A stretch of DNA of 64,000 nt from Palsa-1392 sp036490335 (GCA_036490335.1 DASXEB010000017.1:372001-436000); one strand, 5' to 3'. Positions 8,600-17,332 are shown, counted from the stretch's first letter. The notes: generated from the letters alone by a model not told the origin. Program-made: numbers and translations.

Positions 8600-10003
8600 A
8601 TGCTCACTCAGCGCACGCAAGGTTTGTATTGGGTTTTTCTCCTTTGCGAGATCGTCATCGTCGGCGCGCTCTTCTGGTTCGGCGTCTGGATCATGGTGAC
8701 GTTTTATTCGCCCGGCGCGCGACTTACGCCCGGGCGTTACGCCTCCTATTTTATGATGCTCGTCATCGGGCTGCTCGCCGAATCGCTCAGCCGCGAAGGC
8801 TCGAAAAATTTTTTTCTCCAGGCCGAATTATTGCGCCAGCATCGGCTCGCCCTCCGGCAAACGATCGCGAGCGTCGGCGCGCTCGTCCTCTATTTGATCG
8901 CGGAGAAGGACGCGTTCATCTCGCGCATATTCTTTTTCAATTTTGTCCCGTGGCTTTATATCGCGCTGCTTTTTTCGCATCATTTTCTGCCCCATTTTTT
9001 GGCCCGCGGAATTTTCGGATTGCGCGACGAAAAAACCTTGCTCGTCGGCTCGACCGCGAAAGCGGAGCAGCTCCGCGGCTGGCTCCGGCGCAAATCCGAC
9101 GTCGGCCTGCGCGTGGTCGGGATTATTTGCGAAGAGCCGCTTGATTGCACCGGAGACAAAATTCCTGTGCTCGGCGGCGCGAGTATTTTGCGCCAGACGA
9201 TCCAGGAACAAGGCGTGACACAAGTTATCATGCTCGAGTTCCCGCAGTTCACTGATTCCAATCGCGAGGTCATCACGATCTGCGACCAGCTCGGCGTGCG
9301 GCTCATCATCGTGAGCGACCTCGAAGAAAAACTGCGCCATCCGGTGACTCATTTCGAAGACGACGGGTTCCGTTTCATCGGCCTGCGCGAAGAGCCGCTC
9401 GAAAATCCGCTCAACCGCGCCTTCAAACGCACCCTCGATATTCTTTTCGCGCTCCCGATCATGCTCTTCATTTTCCCGCCGCTCGCCCTCATCGTCTGGC
9501 TCGCGCAACGCTTGCAATCGCCCGGCCCGCTTTTTCACCGGCAGATCCGCGCCGGGATTCAAAACCGGCGTTTCGAGATCCTGAAATTCCGCACCATGCA
9601 CCTGGAAAATCACGATCTCGCGCGCCAGGCGACGGCGGAAGACGACCGCGTCTATTCGTTAGGCAAATGGTTTCGCAAGCTGAGCATCGACGAGATTCCG
9701 CAATTCTGGAACGTGCTCCGCGGCGAAATGAGCACGGTCGGCCCGCGCCCACATTTGATCGAGCATAACGAACAATTCTCGCGGCTGATGGCGAGCTATC
9801 ACGTGCGCACTTTCGTCAAACCGGGCATCACCGGCCTCGCGCAGGTGCGCGGTTTTCGCGGCGAAGCGCAAACGAACAAGGACATTGAGCAGCGCGTCGC
9901 CTGCGACCTCGAGTATCTCGAAAACTGGAACCTGATGCTCGAGTGCGGCATCATCGTGCGCACGTTCATGCAGGTGATTGTGCCGCCGAACTCGGCTTAT
10001 TGA
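8600..10003 (+). CDS. Polyprenyl-phosphate sugar-1-phosphate transferase (initiating glycosyltransferase)
   Basis: The start is at M-L-T-Q-R-T because the preceding in-frame residues are not membrane-like and overlap the divergent upstream region. 467 residues: several N-terminal TM helices, a central Rossmann-like CoA-binding-type domain (about 140-260), then a membrane hairpin and the catalytic bacterial sugar transferase domain (R-A-F-K-R-T-L-D-I-L-F ... Q-S-P-G-P-L-F ... I-L-K-F-R-T-M ... D-E-I-P-Q-F-W-N-V-L-R-G-E-M-S ... V-G-P-R-P). It transfers a sugar phosphate to undecaprenyl phosphate, the first step of exopolysaccharide or O-antigen assembly. The gene ends 36 bp from convergent pckG; a motif hairpin lies between them. 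Confidence 0.92.
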   Translation: MLTQRTQGLYWVFLLCEIVIVGALFWFGVWIMVTFYSPGARLTPGRYASYFMMLVIGLLAESLSREGSKNFFLQAELLRQHRLALRQTIASVGALVLYLIAEKDAFISRIFFFNFVPWLYIALLFSHHFLPHFLARGIFGLRDEKTLLVGSTAKAEQLRGWLRRKSDVGLRVVGIICEEPLDCTGDKIPVLGGASILRQTIQEQGVTQVIMLEFPQFTDSNREVITICDQLGVRLIIVSDLEEKLRHPVTHFEDDGFRFIGLREEPLENPLNRAFKRTLDILFALPIMLFIFPPLALIVWLAQRLQSPGPLFHRQIRAGIQNRRFEILKFRTMHLENHDLARQATAEDDRVYSLGKWFRKLSIDEIPQFWNVLRGEMSTVGPRPHLIEHNEQFSRLMASYHVRTFVKPGITGLAQVRGFRGEAQTNKDIEQRVACDLEYLENWNLMLECGIIVRTFMQVIVPPNSAY

Positions 10004-10015
10004 ACGATCTGGCTT

Positions 10016-10046
10016 TTCGTTAGGCCGCCTAACGAATGCCTAACGA
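10016..10046. repeat. Inverted pair plus third copy of the dispersed motif, possible bidirectional terminator
   Basis: TTCGTTAGGC at 10016-10025 and GCCTAACGAA at 10027-10036 form a perfect 10-bp inverted repeat around one base; a third copy follows at 10038-10046. It sits exactly between two convergent genes and overlaps the pckG stop codon (CGT TAG on the minus strand). Neisserial uptake sequences are arranged this way at gene ends and serve as terminators. No U-run follows, and with a one-base centre the hairpin must open several inner pairs, so terminator function is only inferred. Confidence 0.6.
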
Positions 10047-11851
10047 CTGAGGCGTTCGGCCAGCTTTTCTTTTTCGTCGAGCAGTTCGCGCGGCACGTAC
10101 GGCTCGAGGGTGCGCAAAAATTCCTCGTGGCCCTCGAGCTCTTTTTTCCATTCCTCCGGATTGACCGCGAGCAACTCGCGCATCATCTCGGGCGAAACTT
10201 GATCGAGCTCGTCGAGGTCGAGATCTTCCGGCCGCGGAATGCAGCCGATCGCAGTTTTCTGTGCGCCGCTTCGTCCTTCGCAACGATCGATCATCCATTT
10301 CAAGACGCGCATGTTGTCGCCAAAACCCGGCCAGAGAAATTTTCCCTCGGCGTTTTTGCGAAACCAGTTCACATGAAAGATGAGCGGCGGGTTCGTCAGG
10401 CGCGGACCGACTTCGAGCCAGTGCTGGAAATATTCGCCGATGTTGTAGCCGCAAAACGGCAGCATCGCCATCGGATCGCGCCGCACTTTGCCGACCGCGC
10501 CGGCCGCCGCCGCCGTCGTCTCCGAAGCCATGGTCGCGCCGACATAGACGCCGTGATTCCAATCGAACGCGCGAAAAACCAGCGGCATCGTGTCGCTCCG
10601 CCGGCCGCCAAAAATAATCGCGCTGATCGGGACGCCGTCCGGATTGTTCACCTCGGGATCGAGCACCGGATTGTTGCGCATCGGCACCGCGAAACGGCTG
10701 TTCGGATGCGCCGCTTTTTGTTTCGAGTCGGGCGTCCAGCGGTCGCCGCGCCAGTCGATGCATTCGTTAGGCACAGGGCCATCTTTTCCTTCCCACCAGA
10801 CATCGCCGTCGTTCGTTAGGGCGACGTTCGTGAAAATCGTGTCGCGCTCGATCGAGCGCATCGCGTTCGGATTCGAGGCGTAGCTCGTCCCGGGCATGAC
10901 ACCGAAATAGCCGTTCTCGGGATTGACGGCGTAGAGCCGGCCGTCGCCGCCGATCTGCATCCAGGCGATGTCGTCGCCGACCGTCGTGATTTTCCAGCCG
11001 GCAAAATGTTTCGGCGGAATGAGCATGGCGAAATTTGTCTTCCCGCACGCGCTGGGGAACGCCGCCGCGACGTAATGCTTCTTTCCGTTAGGCGATTCGA
11101 CGCCGAGGATGAGCATGTGCTCGGCGAGCCAGCCCTGCTTTTTCGCGAGATAGGACGCGATGCGGAGGGCGAGACATTTTTTACTCAGCAGAACATTTCC
11201 GCCGTAACCGGAGCCGACCGAGATGATCGTGTTGTCCTGCGGAAAATGACAAATCCAGCGCCGCTCCGGATTGACGTCGAGCAACGAATGGACGCCGCGA
11301 TTGAACTCCGCGTCACTCGTTAGGCCAAGGCGTTTCGAAGCCTCCGCGCCCATCCGCGTCATGATCCGCATGCTCAGCACGACGTAAATCGAGTCGGTGA
11401 TCTCGTAGCCGATTTTCGCGAGCGGCGAATCCGGCGGCCCCATGATGTAAGGCACCACGAACATCGTCCGTCCGCGCATCGCGCCTTTGAGCAAACCGCG
11501 CAGCTTGGCGTAAGTCGCGGCCGGCTCGGCCCAGTGATTGGTCGGGCCGGCTTCCTCTTTGGTCGGCGCGCAGATGAGCGTGAACTGCTCGACACGCGCA
11601 ACGTCGTTTGGGTTCGAGCGATGCAGGTAACAGCCAGGCCGCTTTTCCTGGTTGAGCTTGATCAGCACGCCCTGGCGGCAGGCTTCGTCGAGCAAATAAT
11701 CGCTCTCTTCTTCCGAACCATCGCACCAAAAAATATTCTCCGGCTCGGTCAGCGCCTCGACTTCGCGCACCCAATCGAGCACCGCTTGCTGAGCCGGTTT
11801 GTTTTTGCCTAACGAATCGGGGGCCGAGATGGCAGGAGCGATGTTTTGCAT
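10040..11851 (-). CDS. pckG: Phosphoenolpyruvate carboxykinase (GTP)
   Basis: 603 residues from the Met of M-Q-N-I-A-P, close to the usual 590-620 of GTP-dependent PEPCK. It converts oxaloacetate plus GTP to PEP, CO2 and GDP in gluconeogenesis. The P-loop reads F-P-S-A-C-G-K-T-N with the hyper-reactive Cys of the GTP class; other family segments are G-S-G-Y-G-G-N and the W-x-G-x-x-W-T-P region. An extension to 11911 is possible but lacks conserved residues. The stop codon TAG lies inside a copy of the dispersed motif. Confidence 0.96.
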   Translation of the reverse strand: MQNIAPAISAPDSLGKNKPAQQAVLDWVREVEALTEPENIFWCDGSEEESDYLLDEACRQGVLIKLNQEKRPGCYLHRSNPNDVARVEQFTLICAPTKEEAGPTNHWAEPAATYAKLRGLLKGAMRGRTMFVVPYIMGPPDSPLAKIGYEITDSIYVVLSMRIMTRMGAEASKRLGLTSDAEFNRGVHSLLDVNPERRWICHFPQDNTIISVGSGYGGNVLLSKKCLALRIASYLAKKQGWLAEHMLILGVESPNGKKHYVAAAFPSACGKTNFAMLIPPKHFAGWKITTVGDDIAWMQIGGDGRLYAVNPENGYFGVMPGTSYASNPNAMRSIERDTIFTNVALTNDGDVWWEGKDGPVPNECIDWRGDRWTPDSKQKAAHPNSRFAVPMRNNPVLDPEVNNPDGVPISAIIFGGRRSDTMPLVFRAFDWNHGVYVGATMASETTAAAAGAVGKVRRDPMAMLPFCGYNIGEYFQHWLEVGPRLTNPPLIFHVNWFRKNAEGKFLWPGFGDNMRVLKWMIDRCEGRSGAQKTAIGCIPRPEDLDLDELDQVSPEMMRELLAVNPEEWKKELEGHEEFLRTLEPYVPRELLDEKEKLAERLSR

Positions 11852-11978
11852 GGTCGATTCGCGCAAATGCAGGCGAACATTTAATTTCGAACGCTTCCGC
11901 AACTTGGCCAAGAAAAATCTCGCGTCGCCGCGATCGCGCGGGCTTGCACTTGGCGGGGCCGGGCCTTTTAATGTCGTT

Positions 11979-12824
11979 ATGTTCGGCGTCGTGACATCGG
12001 ACGATTATCAACCGGTTGGTTGGGTCGGCCGCTATCCGATTCACGTCACCACCCTTCTCCTCATCACGCACATCGCCTGCATGATCGCCGCCTGCTTTCT
12101 GGTCGCGTTCGGCGCGGGCGCGACGCTGAATTTTTTCAGCTTCGATAGCGCGGAAGTGCTGCGCGCCGGGCGGGTCTGGGAGATCGCGACCTACGCCTTT
12201 GTCCATTCGCCTTCGAGCCTTATCTGGTTCGCGATCGAAATGTATTTGCTCTTCGCCTTCGGTCGCGAAGTGGAACGCTTCATCGGCCGGCGCGCCTTCA
12301 TCGGGCTTTACGCGCTGCTCCTTCTCGCGCCCTCGGTTTTGCTTACGCTTTGGGGTCTGAACGAGCGCGTCGGACTCGCCGGCTCGAGCATTATTCATTT
12401 CGGAATCTTTCTCGCCTTCGCCGCGATTTATCCAAGCGTGGAAATGTTCCTGCGCGTGCAGGCGAAATGGATCGCCGTGATTTTGACCGCGGCCTACACG
12501 CTGCAACTCGTCGCCTATCACGTCTGGTCCGAGCTCGCCGTGCTCTGGCTCAGCGCGCTCCTTGCCATCGGATTTATCTACCTGCGCGGCGCCGGTTCCG
12601 AGCTCGACTGGCTGCGCGAATGGCCCTCGCGCTGGCGCTCGAAACGCGCGCTCAGCGTCGTCCCGCGCGTGTCTCCGCGCCGGGCCGCCGAGCCGGAAGA
12701 CATTTACGATTCGATCGATCCCGTGCTCGACAAAATTTCCAAGAGCGGCATCGGCAGTCTGACCGCGAGCGAGCGTCGCGCCCTCGACCGCGCGCGCAAC
12801 CGGCTCCTGAAAAAATCTTCGTGA
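11979..12824 (+). CDS. Rhomboid-like membrane protein with C-terminal DUF6576-like tail
   Basis: 281 residues from M-F-G-V-V-T-S; about six TM helices followed by a soluble tail. G-L-A-G-S-S-I-I-H-F-G matches the G-x-S segment of rhomboid helix 4, so a serine nucleophile may be present. The helix-6 A-H-x-x-G motif is not evident; the region has only V-A-Y-H-V-W-S-E, so proteolytic activity is doubtful. The tail (D-P-V-L-D-K-I-S ... G-I-G-S-L-T-A-S-E-R-R-A-L) matches the short C-terminal domain often fused to bacterial rhomboids. It overlaps the next gene by 4 bp (GTGA). Confidence 0.75.
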   Translation: MFGVVTSDDYQPVGWVGRYPIHVTTLLLITHIACMIAACFLVAFGAGATLNFFSFDSAEVLRAGRVWEIATYAFVHSPSSLIWFAIEMYLLFAFGREVERFIGRRAFIGLYALLLLAPSVLLTLWGLNERVGLAGSSIIHFGIFLAFAAIYPSVEMFLRVQAKWIAVILTAAYTLQLVAYHVWSELAVLWLSALLAIGFIYLRGAGSELDWLREWPSRWRSKRALSVVPRVSPRRAAEPEDIYDSIDPVLDKISKSGIGSLTASERRALDRARNRLLKKSS

Positions 12825-13591
12825 ACGATCCGGTCGCGGGCGCGTTGCGGCTGAGCGTGATCGTGCCGGCGTGGAACGAAGCAGGCCGCCTTGCGCAGCT
12901 CATTCCTTCACTCGTTAGGCTAGGTTCGCTCCACCAAATTATCGTTGTCGACGCGTCAGACAATAATTTGCCGACGGAGGAATGGGTGCGAAGCGCCGGT
13001 GCAACTTACCTGCGCGCGCCAACGCCAAGCCGCGGCGCGCAAATGAATCTCGGCGCCGCGCACGCGACCGGCGACGCGCTGATTTTCCATCACGCCGACG
13101 CGATTTTGCGGACGGAACATCTCGAGGCGCTCGCGCGCGCCTTGCACGATCCGGCGATTATCGGCGGCGCGTTTTATCGCAAGTTCGATCGGCGGCATCC
13201 GCGGCTCGTCGGGCTGGAGTCGTTAGGCCGATTTCTCAGTGGGAACGGCGGAACGCTTTTTGGCGACCAATCGCTTTTCGTTAGGCGGGAGGTTTTCGAC
13301 TCGTTAGGCGGTTTTGCCGACATTCCGCTGATGGAAGACATGGAATTTTCCCGCCGCCTGCGCCGCGCCGGCAAAGTCGCGGTGCTCGATCCGCCGATGG
13401 AATCTTCCGGCCGGCGGCATCAGCATCGCGGCGCCTGGCGCACTTCGCTCCAGAACGCTTTTTTCATTCTGCTTTATTATTGCGGCTGCTCGCCGCACCG
13501 GCTCCATCGTTGGTACTATGGTTCGCGCTTTTCCGCGCCTAACGAGTCAGCTCTCGCTGCGCAACCGGTCGAAGAATTCCGCGGGAGTTGA
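12821..13591 (+). CDS. Family 2 glycosyltransferase (TIGR04283-like)
   Basis: The GTG start overlaps the rhomboid stop (GTGA). 256 residues beginning L-S-V-I-V-P-A-W-N-E-A-G-R-L, the standard GT2 nucleotide-binding strand; H-H-A-D-A takes the place of the DxD region, and G-G-A-F-Y-R-K-F-D plus P-L-M-E-D-M-E-F match the TIGR04283 transferases. Donor and acceptor are unknown. Three copies of the dispersed motif fall within about 90 bp (13220, 13278, 13301), reading S-L-G or V-R-R by frame. Its 3' end overlaps the convergent ptsN-like gene by 45 bp. Confidence 0.85.
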   Translation: MNDPVAGALRLSVIVPAWNEAGRLAQLIPSLVRLGSLHQIIVVDASDNNLPTEEWVRSAGATYLRAPTPSRGAQMNLGAAHATGDALIFHHADAILRTEHLEALARALHDPAIIGGAFYRKFDRRHPRLVGLESLGRFLSGNGGTLFGDQSLFVRREVFDSLGGFADIPLMEDMEFSRRLRRAGKVAVLDPPMESSGRRHQHRGAWRTSLQNAFFILLYYCGCSPHRLHRWYYGSRFSAPNESALAAQPVEEFRGS

Positions 13592-14005
13592 GGCATCGAG
13601 CAACGCTTTGCGTCGCTCTTCGCTTTTGAGCAGCCGCGCAAGCGCGCCGACGCAGATCAGGTAATCGTTCACCATTTGCTGCGGCACGCCGATGAGAAAA
13701 ATCAGGTGCACCAGATCGGCCCGGCCGGGAAAATTCACGCCCGTTTTGCTCCGCCCGATCCCGAGCACGATTTTGCCCACGAGATCGGTGCGGGCGTGCG
13801 GAAAGGCGACGCCGCCGTTCGCGACCGTCGAGCTTTTCTGCTCGCGCTCCATGACCAGCTCGTAAAATCTTTCCGCCTGCTCGAGCTCGCCGCCCGCGCG
13901 CAAACACTCGACAATTTCCCAGATCGCTTCCCCGGAAGTCGCGCCCTGCAGATCGAGCGCGAGATTTTTTTCCGAAAAAAGATCCGCCAGAGAAAAGGCC
14001 GCCAT
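13547..14005 (-). CDS. ptsN: PTS EIIA-type (nitrogen/fructose) regulatory protein
   Basis: 152 residues, the normal length of a single EIIA-2 (PtsN) domain. The phosphorylated His lies in V-A-F-P-H-A-R (about residue 70), and the G-R-S-K-T-G-V-N-F strand and L-I-F-L-I-G-V-P segment fit the fold. Such proteins receive phosphate from HPr/NPr and regulate potassium or nitrogen functions rather than importing sugar when they stand alone, as here. No other PTS gene is in the window. The 3' end overlaps the convergent glycosyltransferase. Confidence 0.85.
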   Translation of the reverse strand: MAAFSLADLFSEKNLALDLQGATSGEAIWEIVECLRAGGELEQAERFYELVMEREQKSSTVANGGVAFPHARTDLVGKIVLGIGRSKTGVNFPGRADLVHLIFLIGVPQQMVNDYLICVGALARLLKSEERRKALLDASTPAEFFDRLRSES

Positions 14006-14098
14006 AAATTCGAATCAGAGTTTGACGCGCCGCGCGCCGATGTCGAATCATTCGCTGGCGTGGCGAGCGATTCTCCAACTGCGGATGCGACGAAGGAA

Positions 14099-14779
14099 GT
14101 GACCGTCTCGCATCAGTCGAGCATTTACGATCCGGGCTACGTCAATGCGATGTCGCATTTTTATCGCGGCGAACTCAGTCGCATCATGACCTGGCGGACG
14201 CGGCTCGACACGACGACGAACTGGGCGATCACGAGCAGCACCGCGATCATCACGATCTCGTTTTCGAACGCGGGCGTGCCGCATCTCATTTTCTTTTTCA
14301 ACCTCGCGATCGTCTGGATGCTGCTCTGGATCGAGGCGCGGCGTTATCGTTTTTACGACGCGTTTCGCGCCCGGGTGCGGATGCTCGAGGCGCACTTCCT
14401 CGTCCCGATGGTGATGGAAAATCGCAACCTGCTCCAGGGCGAGTGGAAAAAACTGGTCTGCGAAGATTTGATTCTGCCCTCGTTCAAAATCAGCAAACTC
14501 GAAGCGGTCGGGCGGCGCCTGAAACGCAACTACGTTTTCATTTTCATCCTCATCATGGTCGCGTGGGTGCTGAAAATCTTCCTGCACGCGAAGGAGCCGA
14601 TCGACAGCGTCCCGGCGTTTTATCGCGCGCTCCGCGTCGGGCATATTCCGTCGTGGTTCGTCGCCTTTATTTTTGTCGGCACGCTCGTGAGCGTGATCGG
14701 AATCACGATTTACGTCGGCAAAAAAACCTCCGGCGAGATCGCGGAATTCGGGAGCCACCGCTCGCTCTGGCGGATATGA
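14099..14779 (+). CDS. DUF2270 family membrane protein
   Basis: A predicted membrane protein with about four TM segments. The conserved family start S-H-F-Y-R-G-E-L-S-R-I-M-T-W-R-T-R-L-D and T-T-N-W-A-I are present. The start is uncertain: GTG at 14099 or ATG at 14150. Function is unknown in the family. It overlaps mazG by 4 bp (ATGA), so the two are co-translated. Confidence 0.75.
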   Translation: MTVSHQSSIYDPGYVNAMSHFYRGELSRIMTWRTRLDTTTNWAITSSTAIITISFSNAGVPHLIFFFNLAIVWMLLWIEARRYRFYDAFRARVRMLEAHFLVPMVMENRNLLQGEWKKLVCEDLILPSFKISKLEAVGRRLKRNYVFIFILIMVAWVLKIFLHAKEPIDSVPAFYRALRVGHIPSWFVAFIFVGTLVSVIGITIYVGKKTSGEIAEFGSHRSLWRI

Positions 14780-15555
14780 GCGCGGCCTTCGAGCGCCTTT
14801 GCGAAATCGTCAGGCAACTGCGCGCGCCCGGCGGCTGTCCGTGGGATCGCGAGCAAACGCACGCGTCGCTCGTCCCGGGTTTGCTCGAGGAAAGTTACGA
14901 AGTCGCGGAAGCGATCCGCGCGCACGACGACGCGAATCTGCGCGAAGAGCTGGGCGATTTGCTCCTGCAAGCCGTGATGCACGCAGAGATCGCGCGCGAA
15001 GAGGGCCGCTTCGACATCGAGCAAGTCGCGCGCGAGGTCGGCGACAAACTCGTTAGGCGACATCCGCACGTTTTCGGCGAGAGCGACGCGCGCGACACCG
15101 GCGCGGTCTTGAAACAATGGGATGCGATCAAGCGCGCGGAGAAAAATGAGACGGGCGAGGCCGCATATTTTTCCGGCCTGACGGCGGCGTTGCCGGCCCT
15201 TTTGCGCGCGCAAAAAGTGCAGACGAAAGCGGCGCGGGTCGGTTTCGATTGGAAGGAAACCGCGGACGTGGTCGCAAAGGTCGACGAAGAATTAAGCGAA
15301 ACGAAATCGGCCATTGCGAGGAATCAGCCTAACGACATCGCGGACGAAATTGGCGACCTCCTTTTCGCGGTCGTCAATCTCGCGCGGAAACAAAAACTTG
15401 AGGGCGAAACCCTCCTCGCGGCCGCCACGGACAAATTCATCGCGCGTTTTCACCTCATGGAATCGGAGCTGCGCGCCGGCGGCAAGAAACTCGGCGACGC
15501 CGACCTCGCGGAGATGGATGAAATCTGGAACCGCGTGAAACATTTCCCCCTGTAG
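14776..15555 (+). CDS. mazG: Nucleoside triphosphate pyrophosphohydrolase MazG
   Basis: 259 residues with two MazG domains. The first carries P-G-G-C-P-W-D, E-E-S-Y-E-V-A-E-A-I and E-E-L-G-D-L-L-L-Q, giving the ExxE...ExxD Mg-binding set; the second has D-E-E-L-S-E and D-E-I-G-D-L-L-F-A. It hydrolyses canonical or damaged NTPs to NMP and PPi. The start overlaps the DUF2270 stop. The TAG stop (15553-15555) lies inside a REP-like palindrome, so insertion of that element may have set the present 3' end. Confidence 0.95.
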   Translation: MSAAFERLCEIVRQLRAPGGCPWDREQTHASLVPGLLEESYEVAEAIRAHDDANLREELGDLLLQAVMHAEIAREEGRFDIEQVAREVGDKLVRRHPHVFGESDARDTGAVLKQWDAIKRAEKNETGEAAYFSGLTAALPALLRAQKVQTKAARVGFDWKETADVVAKVDEELSETKSAIARNQPNDIADEIGDLLFAVVNLARKQKLEGETLLAAATDKFIARFHLMESELRAGGKKLGDADLAEMDEIWNRVKHFPL

Positions 15556-15625
15556 CCGCCTTCCTGCGGAAGGCGCGAGGGCCGCTCACACTTTCTCTCG
15601 CGCTTCGCACAGCGAAGCGGCTACA
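15551..15625. repeat. REP-like palindromic element (75 bp)
   Basis: The outer ends TGTAGCCGC (15551-15559) and GCGGCTACA (15617-15625) are perfect inverted repeats. Inside are two hairpins with 8-bp stems and 3-base loops: CGCCTTCC/GGAAGGCG (about 15557-15575) and CGCTTCGC/GCGAAGCG (15601-15619). The layout is that of a REP/BIME unit or a very small MITE. It overlaps the mazG stop and lies 12 bp before scpA. No second copy was found in this window. Confidence 0.7.
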
Positions 15626-15636
15626 TTGCCTAACGG

Positions 15637-16362
15637 ATGGAGACCGAATACAAAGTCCGGCTCGAGATTTTCGAAGGCCCGCTCGACCTCCTCCTTTACC
15701 TGATCAAGCGCGACGAGATCGACATTTACGACATCTCGCTCGAGCGGATCACGCGGCAATACCTCGAGTATCTCCAGGCCTTCAAGGAGCTGAACATCGA
15801 CGTCGCGGGCGAATTCGTCGTCATGGCCGCGAACCTGATCTACCTCAAAAGCCGCCGCCTCCTCCCGGCCGACCAGCAGCCGCCCGAGGAAGACGTCGAG
15901 GAGGACGACCCGCGCTGGGATTTGATCCGCCAGTTGATCGAATACAAAAAATTCAAGGAAGCGGCCGAGCAGCTCGGCGCGCGCGCGCTTGAGCAGGAGC
16001 GCATTTTCGCGCGGGTCGGCGACGGGGTCGCGCCGGCGGCGGCGCCGTTTCGGCTCGGCGAAGTCGGAATTTTCCAGCTCATCAACGCCTTCCAGAACGT
16101 GCTCAAGCGCATCGATGCGCGGGAAGATTTGCGCGAGATCTTCGGCGAGAATTTCACCGTTTCGGACAAGATCGAGGCCATCCTGGCGCGCGTCGCGGCC
16201 GGCGGGTCGGTGAAATTTTCCGAGCTTTTCGCGCGGGCGGCCTCGCGGGTCGAGATCGTCGTCACCTTTCTCGCTCTCCTCGAATTGATCCGGCTGAAAC
16301 AGGTGCGCGCACGGCAGCCGAACGACTTCGACGAGATCGAAATCACCGCCGTCGCGGTCTAG
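15637..16362 (+). CDS. scpA: Segregation and condensation protein A
   Basis: 241 residues, normal for ScpA, the kleisin that bridges the SMC ATPase heads with ScpB in chromosome condensation. The N-terminal signature F-E-G-P-L-D-L-L-L-Y-L-I followed by E-I-D-I-Y-D-I and A-N-L-I-Y-L-K-S-R-R-L-L-P is diagnostic, and the C-terminal winged-helix part (V-V-T-F-L-A-L-L-E-L-I-R-L) is complete. ScpB is not in the window. The next gene begins at the base after the stop. No copy of the dispersed motif occurs in this gene. Confidence 0.95.
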   Translation: METEYKVRLEIFEGPLDLLLYLIKRDEIDIYDISLERITRQYLEYLQAFKELNIDVAGEFVVMAANLIYLKSRRLLPADQQPPEEDVEEDDPRWDLIRQLIEYKKFKEAAEQLGARALEQERIFARVGDGVAPAAAPFRLGEVGIFQLINAFQNVLKRIDAREDLREIFGENFTVSDKIEAILARVAAGGSVKFSELFARAASRVEIVVTFLALLELIRLKQVRARQPNDFDEIEITAVAV

Positions 16363-17184
16363 ATGCCGCGCCTGCTCATCGCCGGCTGCGGTTACGTCGG
16401 GCTCGCGACCGCGGAGTTGTTCCGCGGCGCCGGCTGGGAAGTGGTCGGCTGGACGAAATCGGCCCCGGCGTCGGAAAAATCTTTCGTCGTCAGGGCGGTC
16501 AACATCGCCGATCGCGGCGCGGTCGAGGCGGCGGCGGAGAATTTCGACGCTGTGATTGAGTGCGCCAGCTCGGGCGGCGGCGGGGCGGAGAGTTATCGCG
16601 AAGTTTATCTGGAAGGCGCGCGCAACCTGCTCGCGGTTCTGCGCGCGCCGCGCTTCATTTTCACGAGCAGCACCTCAGTTTACGCGCAGCGGGACGGCGA
16701 ATGGGTCGATGAGGAAAGCGCGGCCGAGCCGGCGCATGAGACCGGCAAAATTTTGCGCGAAGCCGAGGAGCTCGTCCGACAAAATGGCGGAATGATCGCC
16801 CGGCTCGCGGGCATTTACGGTCCCGGCCGCTCGGCTTTGCTGCGCAAATTTCTCGCCGGCGACGCCCAACTCGCGCCCGGCCGCATTTTGAACCACGCCC
16901 ATCGCGAGGACATTGCGGCGGCGCTCCTCCGCCTCGCCACCGCGGCGGCCGGCGGCATCTTCAACATCGCCGACGACGAGCCGATCGCGCAAAGCGACGC
17001 TTGCGCCTGGCTGGCCGCGAAGCTGCACCGCCCGCTCCCGCCCATCGCGACCGAGCCGGCGACCCGCAAGCGCGGCGCGAGCAACAAGCGGGTCAGCAAC
17101 CGCAAGCTCCGCTCGTTGGGCTGGGCTCCGCGCTTCCCGGATTTCGCCGCCGGGATGGAGCGCACCGTTTTGCCGCTCGCCTGA
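16363..17184 (+). CDS. NAD(P)-dependent epimerase/dehydratase family protein (YeeZ-like SDR)
   Basis: 273 residues. The Rossmann start is L-L-I-A-G-C-G-Y-V-G-L-A-T-A. The catalytic region reads F-T-S-S-T-S-V-Y-A, where the extended-SDR YxxxK Lys is not obvious, as in YeeZ-type atypical SDRs. A later H-A-H-R-E-D-I-A motif and a C-terminal K-R-V-S-N segment also fit that group. Substrate unknown. It abuts scpA with no gap, so the two are probably one transcript. Confidence 0.8.
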   Translation: MPRLLIAGCGYVGLATAELFRGAGWEVVGWTKSAPASEKSFVVRAVNIADRGAVEAAAENFDAVIECASSGGGGAESYREVYLEGARNLLAVLRAPRFIFTSSTSVYAQRDGEWVDEESAAEPAHETGKILREAEELVRQNGGMIARLAGIYGPGRSALLRKFLAGDAQLAPGRILNHAHREDIAAALLRLATAAAGGIFNIADDEPIAQSDACAWLAAKLHRPLPPIATEPATRKRGASNKRVSNRKLRSLGWAPRFPDFAAGMERTVLPLA

Positions 17185-17229
17185 TTCCCGCCTTTACTTT
17201 GCCGGCGACATCTCGGCAGACTCTGCCGC

Positions 17230-17332
17230 ATGAAGGCACTTCTCCTCGGCGCGGCAGTCGTGCTCCTGACGGGCAATTTCGTGCGCATCGGAAGACGGCG
17301 ACGGCAGCGAACTCACCCTCACCGTGGAGTAG
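17230..17332 (+). pseudogene. Remnant of a surface (beta-strand-repeat) protein gene
   Basis: An ATG at 17230 opens a signal-peptide-like sequence (M-K-A-L-L-L-G-A-A-V-V-L-L). From about 17288, in another frame, the DNA reads S-E-D-G-D-G-S-E-L-T-L-T-V-E-stop, which matches the C-terminus of the intact neighbour (Y-E-G-G-D-R-N-D-L-T-L-T-V-Q-stop at 18998-19039). This looks like the two ends of a deleted paralogue joined out of frame. The match of the last residues is direct; the deletion history is inference. Confidence 0.6.
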
